A DNA stretch of 19,376 bases from Candidatus Scatousia excrementipullorum (GCA_017694215.1 JADIND010000036.1:1-19376); one strand, 5' to 3'; shown: positions 1 through 7,689, numbered from the stretch's first letter. Program-made: numbers and translations. Notes: generated from the letters alone by a model not told the origin.

Positions 1-1
1 G

Positions 2-184
2 TTATATTCCACACAGGTCGGGGTTCAGCCGCCGTCATTTGTGTTATTTGCAAATAATGCAGATTTATTAAAAGATTCTTACAAAAGATACATTGAAAAT
101 AAATTACGTGAGGCTTTCGGATTTTTCGGGACACCAATAAAAATTTCAGTACGAGAACGTTCGGAAAAAGAGAAAAACAAATAA
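2..184 (+). CDS. der: Ribosome biogenesis GTPase Der (EngA), C-terminal fragment
   Basis: The window opens inside this gene; only the last 60 codons are present and the 5' part lies outside. The fragment reads TQVGVQPPSFVLFANN, then SYKRYIENKLREAFGF, then GTPIKISVRER, which is the conserved end of the KH-like C-terminal domain of Der/EngA. Der is a double-GTPase-domain protein that helps assemble the 50S ribosomal subunit; the KH-like domain contacts RNA and the GTPase domains. The two GTPase domains cannot be checked here. The stop is at 182-184, eight bases from the end of the convergent small HTH gene, and I see no hairpin terminator in that gap. Identification is firm from the domain motif alone. 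Confidence 0.93.
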   Translation, partial: LYSTQVGVQPPSFVLFANNADLLKDSYKRYIENKLREAFGFFGTPIKISVRERSEKEKNK

Positions 185-192
185 ATAATTAA

Positions 193-399
193 TTAAATAA
201 TATTTTGATAAGACATTTTATTCAGGGCTTCGTCAATATTTTTTGTTTCACATTTTTGGTTAACGGATGCAAGGATTTTACGCAATTCAGATTCGGAAAT
301 GTTCAGCAGGTTAGTAATTCTTTCACGCGTGTAACCGGTCGTATTCATAACCACGACTCTGAGTTCCATTTCCGTCAAGTCCTGAATTGATTCTATCAT
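193..399 (-). CDS. Small LuxR/GerE-type helix-turn-helix protein (68 aa)
   Basis: A 68-residue protein that is essentially a single LuxR-type DNA-binding domain. Residues 8-60 follow the GerE pattern: LTEMELRVV at the start, then GYTRERITNLLNISESELRK as the helix-turn-helix, then a KC-T-NIDEAL tail like the family's K-gvrnr-eA ending. There is no receiver or ligand-binding domain, so it is either a stand-alone DNA-binding protein or a protein-interaction remnant. The start is supported by an AAGGAG ribosome binding site seven bases before the ATG and by a promoter at 437-466. It is convergent with der and divergent from the XRE gene at 587. Target and function are unknown. The HTH call is from pattern similarity, and the recognition helix is somewhat divergent. 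Confidence 0.72.
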   Translation of the reverse strand: MIESIQDLTEMELRVVVMNTTGYTRERITNLLNISESELRKILASVNQKCETKNIDEALNKMSYQNII

Positions 400-436
400 T
401 TTTCGGCTCCTTTTATTATTTTTTAACTATATTATT

Positions 437-466
437 TATATATAATAATTAACATATATTTTTCAA
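437..466 (-). promoter_or_regulatory. Promoter of the small LuxR-type gene
   Basis: On the minus strand TTGAAA (466-461) is followed after 18 bases by TATATA (442-437). A transcript would begin near 430, giving a leader of about 30 bases that contains the AAGGAG ribosome binding site of the gene ending at 399. The surroundings are very AT-rich, so chance similarity is possible. Confidence 0.45.
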
Positions 467-552
467 CACTTTTTTGGTTTTGATTAAGTTTTGTCAAGGT
501 TTTCTTGCGATATAACTTATTAGTATCAGCTACTAGGCAATATAAGTCTAAT

Positions 553-564
553 ACAAAATTTTGT
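553..564. promoter_or_regulatory. 12-bp palindrome ACAAAATTTTGT, candidate operator
   Basis: ACAAAATTTTGT is a perfect palindrome lying just upstream of the start of the XRE-type regulator, about where its -35 region would be. Its right half is part of TTTTGTCAA (559-567), a nine-base word that also occurs at 489-497 in the same divergent intergenic region. XRE-family proteins commonly bind such sites at their own promoter, so autoregulation is a reasonable inference. No binding can be shown from sequence. Confidence 0.35.
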
Positions 565-570
565 CAATAA

Positions 571-579
571 TGTCATACT
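571..579 (+). promoter_or_regulatory. Possible extended -10 (TG-T-CATACT) of the XRE gene
   Basis: TGTCATACT fits a TGn-extended -10 element and ends seven bases before the ATG at 587. No Shine-Dalgarno sequence precedes that ATG. Transcription would then begin at or within a base or two of the start codon, making the mRNA leaderless. The spacing resembles that of the better-supported promoter at 9347-9375. The -35 is poor. Confidence 0.35.
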
Positions 580-586
580 TATATAT

Positions 587-805
587 ATGAATAAAAGAAC
601 CGAAATTTTAAAACAATTTGGAAGAAATGTTAAAGCTGAACGTGTAAGAAAGGGCTTGACTCAGGAAGCACTTGCCGAGAGAATGAATATTAACAGCGAA
701 TACATCAGTAAAGTAGAACGAGGAATGGCAAATATGTCTTTGAAAAAGATAGCCGAACTCGCAGACTATATCGGTGCTGATATCAATGACCTTTTAAGAT
801 TTTAG
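587..805 (+). CDS. XRE/Cro-type helix-turn-helix regulator (72 aa)
   Basis: A 72-residue protein made almost entirely of one HTH_3 (Cro/C1) domain. Residues 7-20 form helix 1, LTQEALAERMNINSEYISKV (24-43) is the helix-turn-helix pair, and ERG (44-46) with the following SLKKIAELADYIGADINDLL completes the five-helix fold. It should bind DNA as a dimer and most likely represses transcription; its target is unknown. No toxin, phage or restriction gene lies next to it, so it is not obviously part of an addiction or immunity module. It is divergent from the small LuxR-type gene and shares with it a 187-base intergenic region holding TTTTGTCAA words and a palindrome. The ATG has no clear ribosome binding site, which fits a leaderless transcript. 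The family call is firm; the role is inferred. Confidence 0.88.
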   Translation: MNKRTEILKQFGRNVKAERVRKGLTQEALAERMNINSEYISKVERGMANMSLKKIAELADYIGADINDLLRF

Positions 806-861
806 CCCTCCCCAAAAAATAAGTCAAATCTGCAGTAAAAACGTCTAATATCAAGCTTTGC

Positions 862-887
862 TGCTACAGTAAGATGCTACAGTAAGA
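862..887. repeat. Tandem duplication of a 13-bp unit
   Basis: TGCTACAGTAAGA occurs twice head to tail (862-874 and 875-887) in the gap between the convergent XRE and glucanotransferase genes. It looks like a small slippage duplication; no function is evident. I see no terminator hairpin in this 96-base gap. Confidence 0.8.
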
Positions 888-901
888 ATTTCTTTATGCG
901 A

Positions 902-2869
902 TTATTCTTTTTCTTTCAGAATTTGCGAATATTTTTCAAGTCTGTCTAATAACGGCTGCATTCTTGCATTAAGTGTATTTCTGTAATGTTCAACATCTTT
1001 CGGATTTGTATTGATTTGATTTACAATCATTCTGTCCATTCTTGCTCTGACAGCTATTTTCAAAATTTCCGGAAGATTCATTGCTGTAGGATTATCAGAT
1101 GAAAGATTTTTATAATATAAATCTTCAAAATTTCTGTTCAAACGGAGTTTCCAGTTAGTGTCGGCTTTCACTCCGCCGTAGTTATAAACCTTATCAATGC
1201 CAAAGAAATCAGAAAATGATATCTGGATTTTGTTTGAACTCAAAAATACATCGGCGAATTTTGCTTTCAGTCTTTCCATCGGATTGTTAATTATTTTTGA
1301 TTCAAAAGCTTTTCGTTCTTCTCCTCTGACAGGATCTGAATTTAAATATCCGCTCAGATAATCCGCAGCCCACGTCCAGTCATGCATTTTTCCGTCTTCG
1401 TTAACGTATTTTATACCTGGCAGAGAATCATGAGAGCCAAGATAAGACCAGTTATTGCCTTTATTATTCTTTTCTCTTGCATCTTCCGCCCTTGTGTATG
1501 ATAGTTCGGTTATACCCGGGAGTTTAAGTTTTCCATAGAAAAGCTCAGCAAATCCAGGCGGATAAGCTCCCAAATCTTCCCATATAGCATCATCCGGTTC
1601 AAGCCCGTACCTTTTCATTGTAGGAATAATTATTTTTTCAAGAATTTTAAAATAATTTCCCTTCGGATCCGCACCTTTTAAATCTGACATAAAACCGGCC
1701 TTAAGTTTATTAAGTTCCAGCTTGCCGTTATTATCGTAAGAGATAGTATTCTTATCATAAATATAAGGGTTAATAAGTCCGAATACGTGATCTATTCTTA
1801 CGTTTTCACAATCTTCAAGAGCTGATTCAAGTTTCGCTTGAATAAATTCACCGGCAGGTCCGAGGGAACCGTTTGCTTTGAATAATTTATTAGGGTCAGG
1901 AACCGGAAAATCCCAGAGTTGAGGCCCATGAGGACCGTAAGGACAGCCCATACGCATATTTTTCATAAAGGCATCTTTATAAATATACTCTTCTACTTTT
2001 GAAGTTCCGACAAGCTGGTCTGCATTATAGTTGAAACCTGCTCTTTTTCTAAAATCTTTATGTTCCTTCATCTGTTTATTTATTAAAAACTGAGAAAAAC
2101 AATAGAGTCCGATATCTTTTCCGTTACGGTTCATCAGATATTTGTAACGTTCAAGAGCTTTAAGGTTTCTTTCATCCAAAAGCTGCGGAAGATTTCTGTC
2201 GATTTCACTTTCCCATTTTTCAAAATTATCGGTTCCGTAAACCTGACTAAGAGCATTAAAAATACCTTCCTTCATTACTCTTTGTCCGTGTGCGGCTTTA
2301 AAAGCACTGTATTCCTTATTAAGTTCAAGAGCTTTCGGGTCACGGGTTCTTACTTTTAATATAAAATTTTCGTAAGCTTCCTCCAGAACTTTGTCATAGT
2401 TTTCAAAAGCTTCATAGAATTTTGAATATGTATCAATATTATCTCTGTCGTCATACTGAACTGCATACTGGGCAAGTTTTTCATCTGAAATTAAATTTGC
2501 GTATGCATCAGTTGAAAGTGAGTTCAAATCAATAAATAATTTATTTTTTGCCCAGACAGTTGAAGCATAAGGCGAAATATCGCGTCTGTTAATCTCACCG
2601 AGAGGCCCGAGTTGATTTGAAGTAAACCCGTGCAGTTTTTCAAATTCCACAACATCTCTCGAAAGAGCATTAAAAGGAGAACCGACCCCCATATCATTTT
2701 TTGAAACAGGAAAACAGGTTCCATGCATAATCATGGAAACATCTTTTATTCCAAGAAAGTCATATGCCTGACGAATTGTGTCATGCTTATATTCTACCTT
2801 TTCGTTGTCCCTTAGCCTTCTCTGAAAAGCCTGTGCTGTATTCAGAGCTGAGATTTTCATTATCTGCAT
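902..2869 (-). CDS. malQ: Divergent 4-alpha-glucanotransferase (amylomaltase, GH77)
   Basis: A 655-residue cytoplasmic enzyme expected to transfer alpha-1,4-glucan segments between maltooligosaccharides or glycogen, through a covalent glucosyl-aspartate. The GH77 landmarks are present in order: SPYASTVWAKNKLFIDL (99-115, family SPY..-s-f-gNplfidl), YGPHGPQLWDFP (311-322), VRIDHVFGL (357-365) with nucleophile Asp360, EDLG (431-434) with acid/base Glu431, and GSHDS (478-482) with Asp481. A last segment, FSDFFGID then NW-LRL (552-577), matches the C-terminal GH77 block. The segment from 120 to 300 is mostly charged and helical. The surrounding motifs depart from consensus (GSHDS instead of THDN, PGITEL instead of PGMkvL), so this is a divergent subfamily. 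The first ATG is preceded by AGGGG at about 12 bases; a second Met lies three codons in. It is the last gene of the bamA run, 61 bases after the FHIPEP protein. Confidence 0.85.
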   Translation of the reverse strand: MQIMKISALNTAQAFQRRLRDNEKVEYKHDTIRQAYDFLGIKDVSMIMHGTCFPVSKNDMGVGSPFNALSRDVVEFEKLHGFTSNQLGPLGEINRRDISPYASTVWAKNKLFIDLNSLSTDAYANLISDEKLAQYAVQYDDRDNIDTYSKFYEAFENYDKVLEEAYENFILKVRTRDPKALELNKEYSAFKAAHGQRVMKEGIFNALSQVYGTDNFEKWESEIDRNLPQLLDERNLKALERYKYLMNRNGKDIGLYCFSQFLINKQMKEHKDFRKRAGFNYNADQLVGTSKVEEYIYKDAFMKNMRMGCPYGPHGPQLWDFPVPDPNKLFKANGSLGPAGEFIQAKLESALEDCENVRIDHVFGLINPYIYDKNTISYDNNGKLELNKLKAGFMSDLKGADPKGNYFKILEKIIIPTMKRYGLEPDDAIWEDLGAYPPGFAELFYGKLKLPGITELSYTRAEDAREKNNKGNNWSYLGSHDSLPGIKYVNEDGKMHDWTWAADYLSGYLNSDPVRGEERKAFESKIINNPMERLKAKFADVFLSSNKIQISFSDFFGIDKVYNYGGVKADTNWKLRLNRNFEDLYYKNLSSDNPTAMNLPEILKIAVRARMDRMIVNQINTNPKDVEHYRNTLNARMQPLLDRLEKYSQILKEKE

Positions 2870-2930
2870 ATTATGATAAAACCCCTAAATATATTTTTTT
2901 GCTACTTTTCTCAAAATTTTTCGGAAATTT

Positions 2931-4409
2931 TTATACTTCCGCAATAATTTCTACAGGATAATGACATCCTATTTCTTCTCTTGATAAAACAGTTATATCA
3001 TTCAAATAATTTGAAAGCAAGGTGAAAAACAGGTGTCTGTATTCCAGCGGAACAATTAATTTAGGAGATGATATCTCATACTGTTTTGATTTTTTAATAA
3101 TTTTTGCTGCGAGTTTTTCAGCAAAAGAACTGTCTATCCTGACAATATAATCATCGTCCTCATCAGCGTCGGGACCGAATGAATCAAGAGTTTTTTCGCT
3201 CAATTCAAAAGCAGAAATCACCCCGTCAGAATTTACATATTTTTTACAAATCTGTCTGCCGAGAGCAAGGCGGATACGTTTTATCAAATCCGCTTTAGGT
3301 GAATCTGGAGCATAATCGTTTAATTTTTCAAATATATAGACAATATTCTTAATTGAAACCTGTTCTCTTATCAAACTTGTCAGAATATATCTCAAATCCG
3401 AAATTGAGATTACATCCGGAATAAGATTCTCTACAAGAAAACTGTTAGAATTTTCCACAACTTCAATATATTTTTCTATATCACCGTAATCCAGAAGCTC
3501 ATCTACATATCTTACTGCTGCATGCTCCAGTACATTCGCTATATATTCAGCACCTGAAAGCCCTTTTTCCCAGAAATCTTTTGTATCTTTCCTGTTAAGC
3601 CAGATAACTTTTTCACCGGACACCGCATCCGTATCATAAACCGAATCTTTAGGCTTTTTATCCAGATGAATTTTATCAGCCGGAAATACTGCATGCTGCG
3701 GATATACCATTCCTCTTGATACTTCAAACCCTCTTATTTTAATACTGAATTCATAAGGATTTAAACTTTCATCATCTTTAAAAATAATTTTCGGAATAAC
3801 GTATCCTAGTTCATCAGTGAGTTTTAATCTGGTTTTAACGGTTGCAGCAAGAAGAGATTCTTCTTCACTGTCACTTTCGGAATCAACATATTCAAGAAGC
3901 TCTTCGCTCAAATTTACCGTCAATTTTTCTTCATGCAGCCTTGCAAACATTATATCCGGAGAAGTTGCCTTTGCCAGACTTGCTTTTAATTCGTCAAGCT
4001 CTTTTAATCCGGCTGAAATCTTGTCATTGAGTTTCTTTCTCATAACAGATGCCGGAGCCTCGCCTTCAAGCTCTTTTTTTATTTTTGCAATTTTTTGCTG
4101 CTGCATTTTAATTTTTGATTGAATATCAACACAGGTTTCATAAGGTGAAAGTTTTGGAGAAAGCATTTTTTCCATCTGGCTTTTAAACGTAGAGATGTTT
4201 ATTTCATCACCTGCATCTGAACTACCTTCGGATTTTGCCTCTGACATAAATATACAGTTAAAGGTATAGCCGTCTTCTCCCTCAACCTCGTTCATGCTGT
4301 AAAGCTCCCAGCCGTTCATAGACATCTCGTTTAAGAGGTTCTGCAGCTCCTGCACATTTTCACTGGAACAGGTTCTTATAATATACTGCATTTTGTTGTT
4401 TCTAAACAT
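2931..4409 (-). CDS. Soluble FHIPEP-domain protein (FlhA/SctV cytoplasmic domain without membrane domain)
   Basis: A 492-residue protein with no signal peptide or transmembrane segment. Residues 7-55 (MQYIIRTCS, then NEMSMNGWELYSMNEV, then FNCIFMSE) look like a DUF4177-type domain. Residues 70-150 are charged and probably coiled coil. Residues 160-492 match the whole cytoplasmic domain of the FHIPEP family (FlhA, SctV/InvA), the nonameric export gate of flagellar and type III secretion. The matches are GYVIPKIIFKDD (202-213), FSIKIRGFEVSRG (221-233), EYIANVLEHAA (288-298), LIREQVSIKNI (346-356), RIRLALGRQI (378-387) and a VLSREEIG-like end (474-481). The roughly 330-residue membrane half of real FlhA is absent, and no other export gene is nearby. 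AAGGGGTG six bases before the ATG supports the start. It follows udp by 11 bases. Homology is clear; function is unknown. Confidence 0.82.
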   Translation of the reverse strand: MFRNNKMQYIIRTCSSENVQELQNLLNEMSMNGWELYSMNEVEGEDGYTFNCIFMSEAKSEGSSDAGDEINISTFKSQMEKMLSPKLSPYETCVDIQSKIKMQQQKIAKIKKELEGEAPASVMRKKLNDKISAGLKELDELKASLAKATSPDIMFARLHEEKLTVNLSEELLEYVDSESDSEEESLLAATVKTRLKLTDELGYVIPKIIFKDDESLNPYEFSIKIRGFEVSRGMVYPQHAVFPADKIHLDKKPKDSVYDTDAVSGEKVIWLNRKDTKDFWEKGLSGAEYIANVLEHAAVRYVDELLDYGDIEKYIEVVENSNSFLVENLIPDVISISDLRYILTSLIREQVSIKNIVYIFEKLNDYAPDSPKADLIKRIRLALGRQICKKYVNSDGVISAFELSEKTLDSFGPDADEDDDYIVRIDSSFAEKLAAKIIKKSKQYEISSPKLIVPLEYRHLFFTLLSNYLNDITVLSREEIGCHYPVEIIAEV

Positions 4410-4420
4410 AATAACACCCC

Positions 4421-5191
4421 TTATTTTTTGTCATGTTCTATAAGAATTTTTAATGCCTCAATAGCTGCTTTTATTGCTTTATCAGTATCATGAACAACCG
4501 GATTTTCTAGATTTAGCTTTTCTCTTTCCTGATTTGCAACAGTAAGCAATACCGTACCTGTCCTTGTTCTCAGGTAAGAAGATACAATAAACAAAGCGGC
4601 AGACTCCATTTCTGAAGCCAGACATCCCATGCGTTTCCATGCTTCCCATTTATTGGTAAGCTCGTATGAAACCGGCATAATCTCAGGGTTATGCTGACCG
4701 TAGAAGGAGTCTTTACACTGTACGACACCGGTATGATAAGAATAATTCAGATTTTTTGCAGCATTAACCAGAGCATTAGTAACCGTAAAATCAGCAACAG
4801 CAGGATACTCAATCGGAGCATACTCTTTTGATGTTCCTTCCATTCTGACTGCACCTGTTGCGATTACAATATCTCCGCCTTTGACATCAGTATCAATTCC
4901 GCCGCATGTGCCCACACGGATAAACGTATCGGCACCGATGTTTCGTAACTCTTCCATCGCGATAGAAGCGGACGCACCGCCAATGCCGGTTGAAGTTACA
5001 CTGACTTTTTCACCGTTCAAATATCCGGTATAAGTTGTAAACTCACGTCTATCTGCAACCAGAACCGGATTTTCAAAATATTCGGCAATTTTCTTACAGC
5101 GTTTCGGATCACCCGGCAAAAGAACATATCTGCCGGCGTCGCCTTCCGATAATCCGATATGATACTGTTCGCCATGCTCTGAATAATTCAT
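4421..5191 (-). CDS. udp: Uridine phosphorylase
   Basis: A 256-residue nucleoside phosphorylase of the PNP/UDP family. It splits uridine with phosphate into uracil and ribose 1-phosphate in pyrimidine salvage, in the cytoplasm, normally as a hexamer. Visible motifs are LLPGDPKR (24-31, phosphate-binding Gly and Arg), RREFTTYTG (48-56), TGIGGASASIA (68-78), FIRVGTCGG (90-98), KDSFYGQ (160-166, uracil side) and SEMESAAL (193-200, ribose-binding Glu). The KDSFYGQHNPE version and VANQERE near 218 are those I recall from Firmicutes-type Udp rather than E. coli Udp. The length is normal. A GAGG stands about 11 bases before the ATG. It sits 14 bases after the skp stop and 11 before the FHIPEP gene, so the three are probably cotranscribed although their roles look unrelated. 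Confidence 0.92.
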   Translation of the reverse strand: MNYSEHGEQYHIGLSEGDAGRYVLLPGDPKRCKKIAEYFENPVLVADRREFTTYTGYLNGEKVSVTSTGIGGASASIAMEELRNIGADTFIRVGTCGGIDTDVKGGDIVIATGAVRMEGTSKEYAPIEYPAVADFTVTNALVNAAKNLNYSYHTGVVQCKDSFYGQHNPEIMPVSYELTNKWEAWKRMGCLASEMESAALFIVSSYLRTRTGTVLLTVANQEREKLNLENPVVHDTDKAIKAAIEALKILIEHDKK

Positions 5192-5205
5192 ATCTCAATT
5201 ATCCT

Positions 5206-5661
5206 CTATTGTCCGCTTTTCAATTTTTGAATAACTAAATCAGAAATATCAACACCACCGACAAATACAACTCTGAAATCAAGAATTGCGTCCAGTTTCT
5301 GTTCAACGAGAACCTGCTTTGCTGCAGCCTGAATTTTATTGAATACTAATTCTTCTTTTTCAGATTTCATTCTCATAAAAGCTTCCTGCTTAGCATTAAA
5401 TTCACGGGCAGTAGCGTCTTCAAAATTTTGTTTTTTCAAAGGTGTATCAAGAGCCTTGTACTGTTTTTCTTTGTCAACCATATACTGCTGAAGTTCAAGA
5501 GCCTTGGCATCAACTTCTTTAACCGCCTGCTGTGCAAGAGGATATGCAGCCTGAACTTTCTGGTAATCAATATAACCGATACCACCTGCAAAAGCCTGAC
5601 TTGTGAGAGATAATACTGTTGCACAGAACAATGTCATTGCAGCAATCTTAATTTTTTTCAT
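5206..5661 (-). CDS. skp: OmpH/Skp-family periplasmic chaperone
   Basis: A 151-residue secreted protein. MKKIKIAAMTLFCATVLSLT, followed by SQAFA, is a Sec signal peptide, probably cut after Ala25. GIGYIDYQKV (27-36) is the typical first strand of the OmpH body. Residues 37-120 are a long, charged helical hairpin of the kind that forms Skp tentacles, and the chain ends with the short strand and helix DAILDFRVVFVGGVDISDLV. Skp-type proteins hold unfolded outer-membrane proteins in the periplasm before they reach BamA; the bamA stop lies only 22 bases upstream, the classic pairing. GGAGGT nine bases before the ATG supports the start. The symbol is by family and gene order, as OmpH proteins are poorly conserved in sequence. 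Confidence 0.87.
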   Translation of the reverse strand: MKKIKIAAMTLFCATVLSLTSQAFAGGIGYIDYQKVQAAYPLAQQAVKEVDAKALELQQYMVDKEKQYKALDTPLKKQNFEDATAREFNAKQEAFMRMKSEKEELVFNKIQAAAKQVLVEQKLDAILDFRVVFVGGVDISDLVIQKLKSGQ

Positions 5662-5683
5662 AAATAATATACCTCCATTATTA

Positions 5684-7606
5684 CTAATATACTAAATCAC
5701 CTACACCAAAAGTAAAGTAACCGTGGTCAGGACCGTTGTCACCCGCATTTGTAAGAGGGAAACCGTAATCGATAGAGAGAGGTCCCATACCAGGAATATA
5801 AAGTTTTAAACCGATACCCATTGATACAGCATAACCCGGTCTGTCATACAGAGTATCCGCAATAGTCGGATTGAAAATCTTACCCGCATCAGCCCACACT
5901 GTAAATCTGATGTTATTGAGGAAATTGACCTTTTTAGCCAGTTTTGTTCTGTCCAAAAACGGAATAGGAGTTGCAAATTCGGCTGAACCCATGATGAAAG
6001 CATCACCGGTACCAACACCGCTCATCTTGAAACCTCTGATGGTATAAGGTCCGCCTAAACGATAAGCCATAACATCAGGCATATTGTCGCCGTGGATTTT
6101 TCCGCCCCCGCGTGCCATAAATGACAGTGAAGATTTCTTACCTATCGGAATATAATGTTTAATTGTACCTGACAGTTTACCATGTGTTTTATCAAAGTCA
6201 ATCAACCCGAGTTCTTCCGAGAATCTGATACTTGCAATAGTACCTTTTCTGGTAACAGCACCGGAATCTCTCGAATCATAAATCAAAGCAGGACTCAAAG
6301 ACATAAACAGACCGCCGTCCAGCTGTTTTGCACGCTCGGATATTGGAACCCCGTAGCGTTCAAACATAGACGCAATTTTATTGAAGTCACCTTCTCTAAC
6401 ATCAATATGCTCAACACCAAGCGAGAAAGTTGAAGTCAGGTGCTTGTTTTTCTTCATCCTGTGAGCAACAGTAGCTTCACCGCCGAATCTTCTTTCAATA
6501 GCAAGAGGAACCTGATAACTACCGAAATCTCTGAAGAATAATTTAGCCATTAAAGAGGTGTCGGCATTAAGGAAATGAGGTTCAAAAAAGCTCAATTCAG
6601 CCTGCATGTTCATTCTTCGTTTAATTGAAGCATCGTTAAGAATTACACCGGAACCGACCAAACCGTTCAAAGAAACTCTCTGGTTTCTGCCGCGGAAGTT
6701 GTTATCTGCAATACCGATAGAACCGAATACACCGGTTACGGAATCAAGACCGCCGCCGACCGAAATATTTGCGGTTCTCTGTTCCTGAACATTGATTGTA
6801 ACATCATACAAATCAGGATCGTCCGGCGTAGGTTCAATTTCTCTTGTCACATCTTTAAATGCCTGTGTAGCATAAAGCCTTACTAAATCTTCCTTAATCT
6901 GGTTTTCGTTATAAACAGTACCAGGTTCTGTCATAATATTTCTTGCTATAATGAAATCTTTTGTTTTTTCATTACCGGAAATTGCGATTGAATTAACGAC
7001 ACCCTCTTTAATTTTGATATTAATTGTACCGTCAGGGTCATCCGAAACAGATTCAACTCTGGAAAGAATATAACCTTTTGAATTATAAATATCCTGAATT
7101 TCCACGATAGCCTGATTTAGCTGTGCGATATTCTGCGGCTTACCTTTCATATCCATTAAGGTATTAAGAATTTCTTCGGTCGAAACAACGGTATTGCCTT
7201 CAATAGTAAAATCGGTGACAGGGGAATTTTCTTCAAGGATAAGTTTTAAGGTAACGGTTCCGTCAGGATTATTTACCGGCAAAGCACGCATTTTTTCAGT
7301 AAAATAACCCATTTGATAAATGGTTCTTAAATCATTTTGCACAACATTTCTGTCAAATTTGTCACCTTTTTTGAGGGTTATTTTTTCAAGAACGGTTTCC
7401 GGACTGATAACATTAAGACCATGAACTTCAATATCTTTAATAACACGTTCAGCTTTTTCCGGAGTTTCTTCACCTGCAGCCTGCATCATTTTTTCCGCAG
7501 CAGAATCATCCGTATAAAAATCATCCGCACAAAGACCGCTTAACGGAAAGATAGCAACTATCAATAAAGGTAGTATTAATTTATAAAGATTATTGTTTTT
7601 TTTCAA
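5684..7606 (-). CDS. bamA: Outer membrane protein assembly factor BamA (Omp85), three POTRA domains
   Basis: A 640-residue Omp85 protein that inserts beta-barrel proteins into the outer membrane. Residues 1-26 are a signal peptide ending GLCA. Three POTRA-type domains follow (about 54-126, 129-201 and 203-275), with IKDIEVHGLNVISPETVLEK opening the first and INSIAISGNEKT-like text opening the third. The barrel spans about 276-640 and carries the loop-6 signature YRLGGPYTIRGF (515-526) and a closing strand ending in Tyr640. Proteobacterial BamA has five POTRA domains; three is the arrangement of cyanobacterial Omp85. The start is TTG: AAGGA lies nine bases upstream and the signal peptide would be lost with the next Met (residue 40). 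It heads the run bamA-skp-udp-FHIPEP-malQ and has a promoter at 7642-7670. Confidence 0.95.
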   Translation of the reverse strand: MKKNNNLYKLILPLLIVAIFPLSGLCADDFYTDDSAAEKMMQAAGEETPEKAERVIKDIEVHGLNVISPETVLEKITLKKGDKFDRNVVQNDLRTIYQMGYFTEKMRALPVNNPDGTVTLKLILEENSPVTDFTIEGNTVVSTEEILNTLMDMKGKPQNIAQLNQAIVEIQDIYNSKGYILSRVESVSDDPDGTINIKIKEGVVNSIAISGNEKTKDFIIARNIMTEPGTVYNENQIKEDLVRLYATQAFKDVTREIEPTPDDPDLYDVTINVQEQRTANISVGGGLDSVTGVFGSIGIADNNFRGRNQRVSLNGLVGSGVILNDASIKRRMNMQAELSFFEPHFLNADTSLMAKLFFRDFGSYQVPLAIERRFGGEATVAHRMKKNKHLTSTFSLGVEHIDVREGDFNKIASMFERYGVPISERAKQLDGGLFMSLSPALIYDSRDSGAVTRKGTIASIRFSEELGLIDFDKTHGKLSGTIKHYIPIGKKSSLSFMARGGGKIHGDNMPDVMAYRLGGPYTIRGFKMSGVGTGDAFIMGSAEFATPIPFLDRTKLAKKVNFLNNIRFTVWADAGKIFNPTIADTLYDRPGYAVSMGIGLKLYIPGMGPLSIDYGFPLTNAGDNGPDHGYFTFGVGDLVY

Positions 7607-7641
7607 AAGAACCGGTCCTTACTATTCCCTCTCTATACAAC

Positions 7642-7670
7642 ATTATAGCATAAACTAACGAAAGTAAAAA
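7642..7670 (-). promoter_or_regulatory. Promoter of the bamA operon (extended -10)
   Basis: On the minus strand TGC-TATAAT (7650-7642) is a consensus -10 with a TGn extension. The -35 about 17 bases upstream (TTTTTA, 7670-7665) is weak, as is usual with extended -10 promoters. Transcription would begin near 7635 and give a leader of roughly 28 bases containing the AAGGA of bamA. It lies wholly in the 83-base gap between rsmI and bamA. Confidence 0.65.
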
Positions 7671-7689
7671 AATTAATATTTATATACAT

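Noticed and set aside
3817..4122. 101-codon plus-strand frame opposite the FHIPEP gene
   Set aside because: It is an antisense shadow of a real gene, with low-complexity Ser/Phe text and no start signals.
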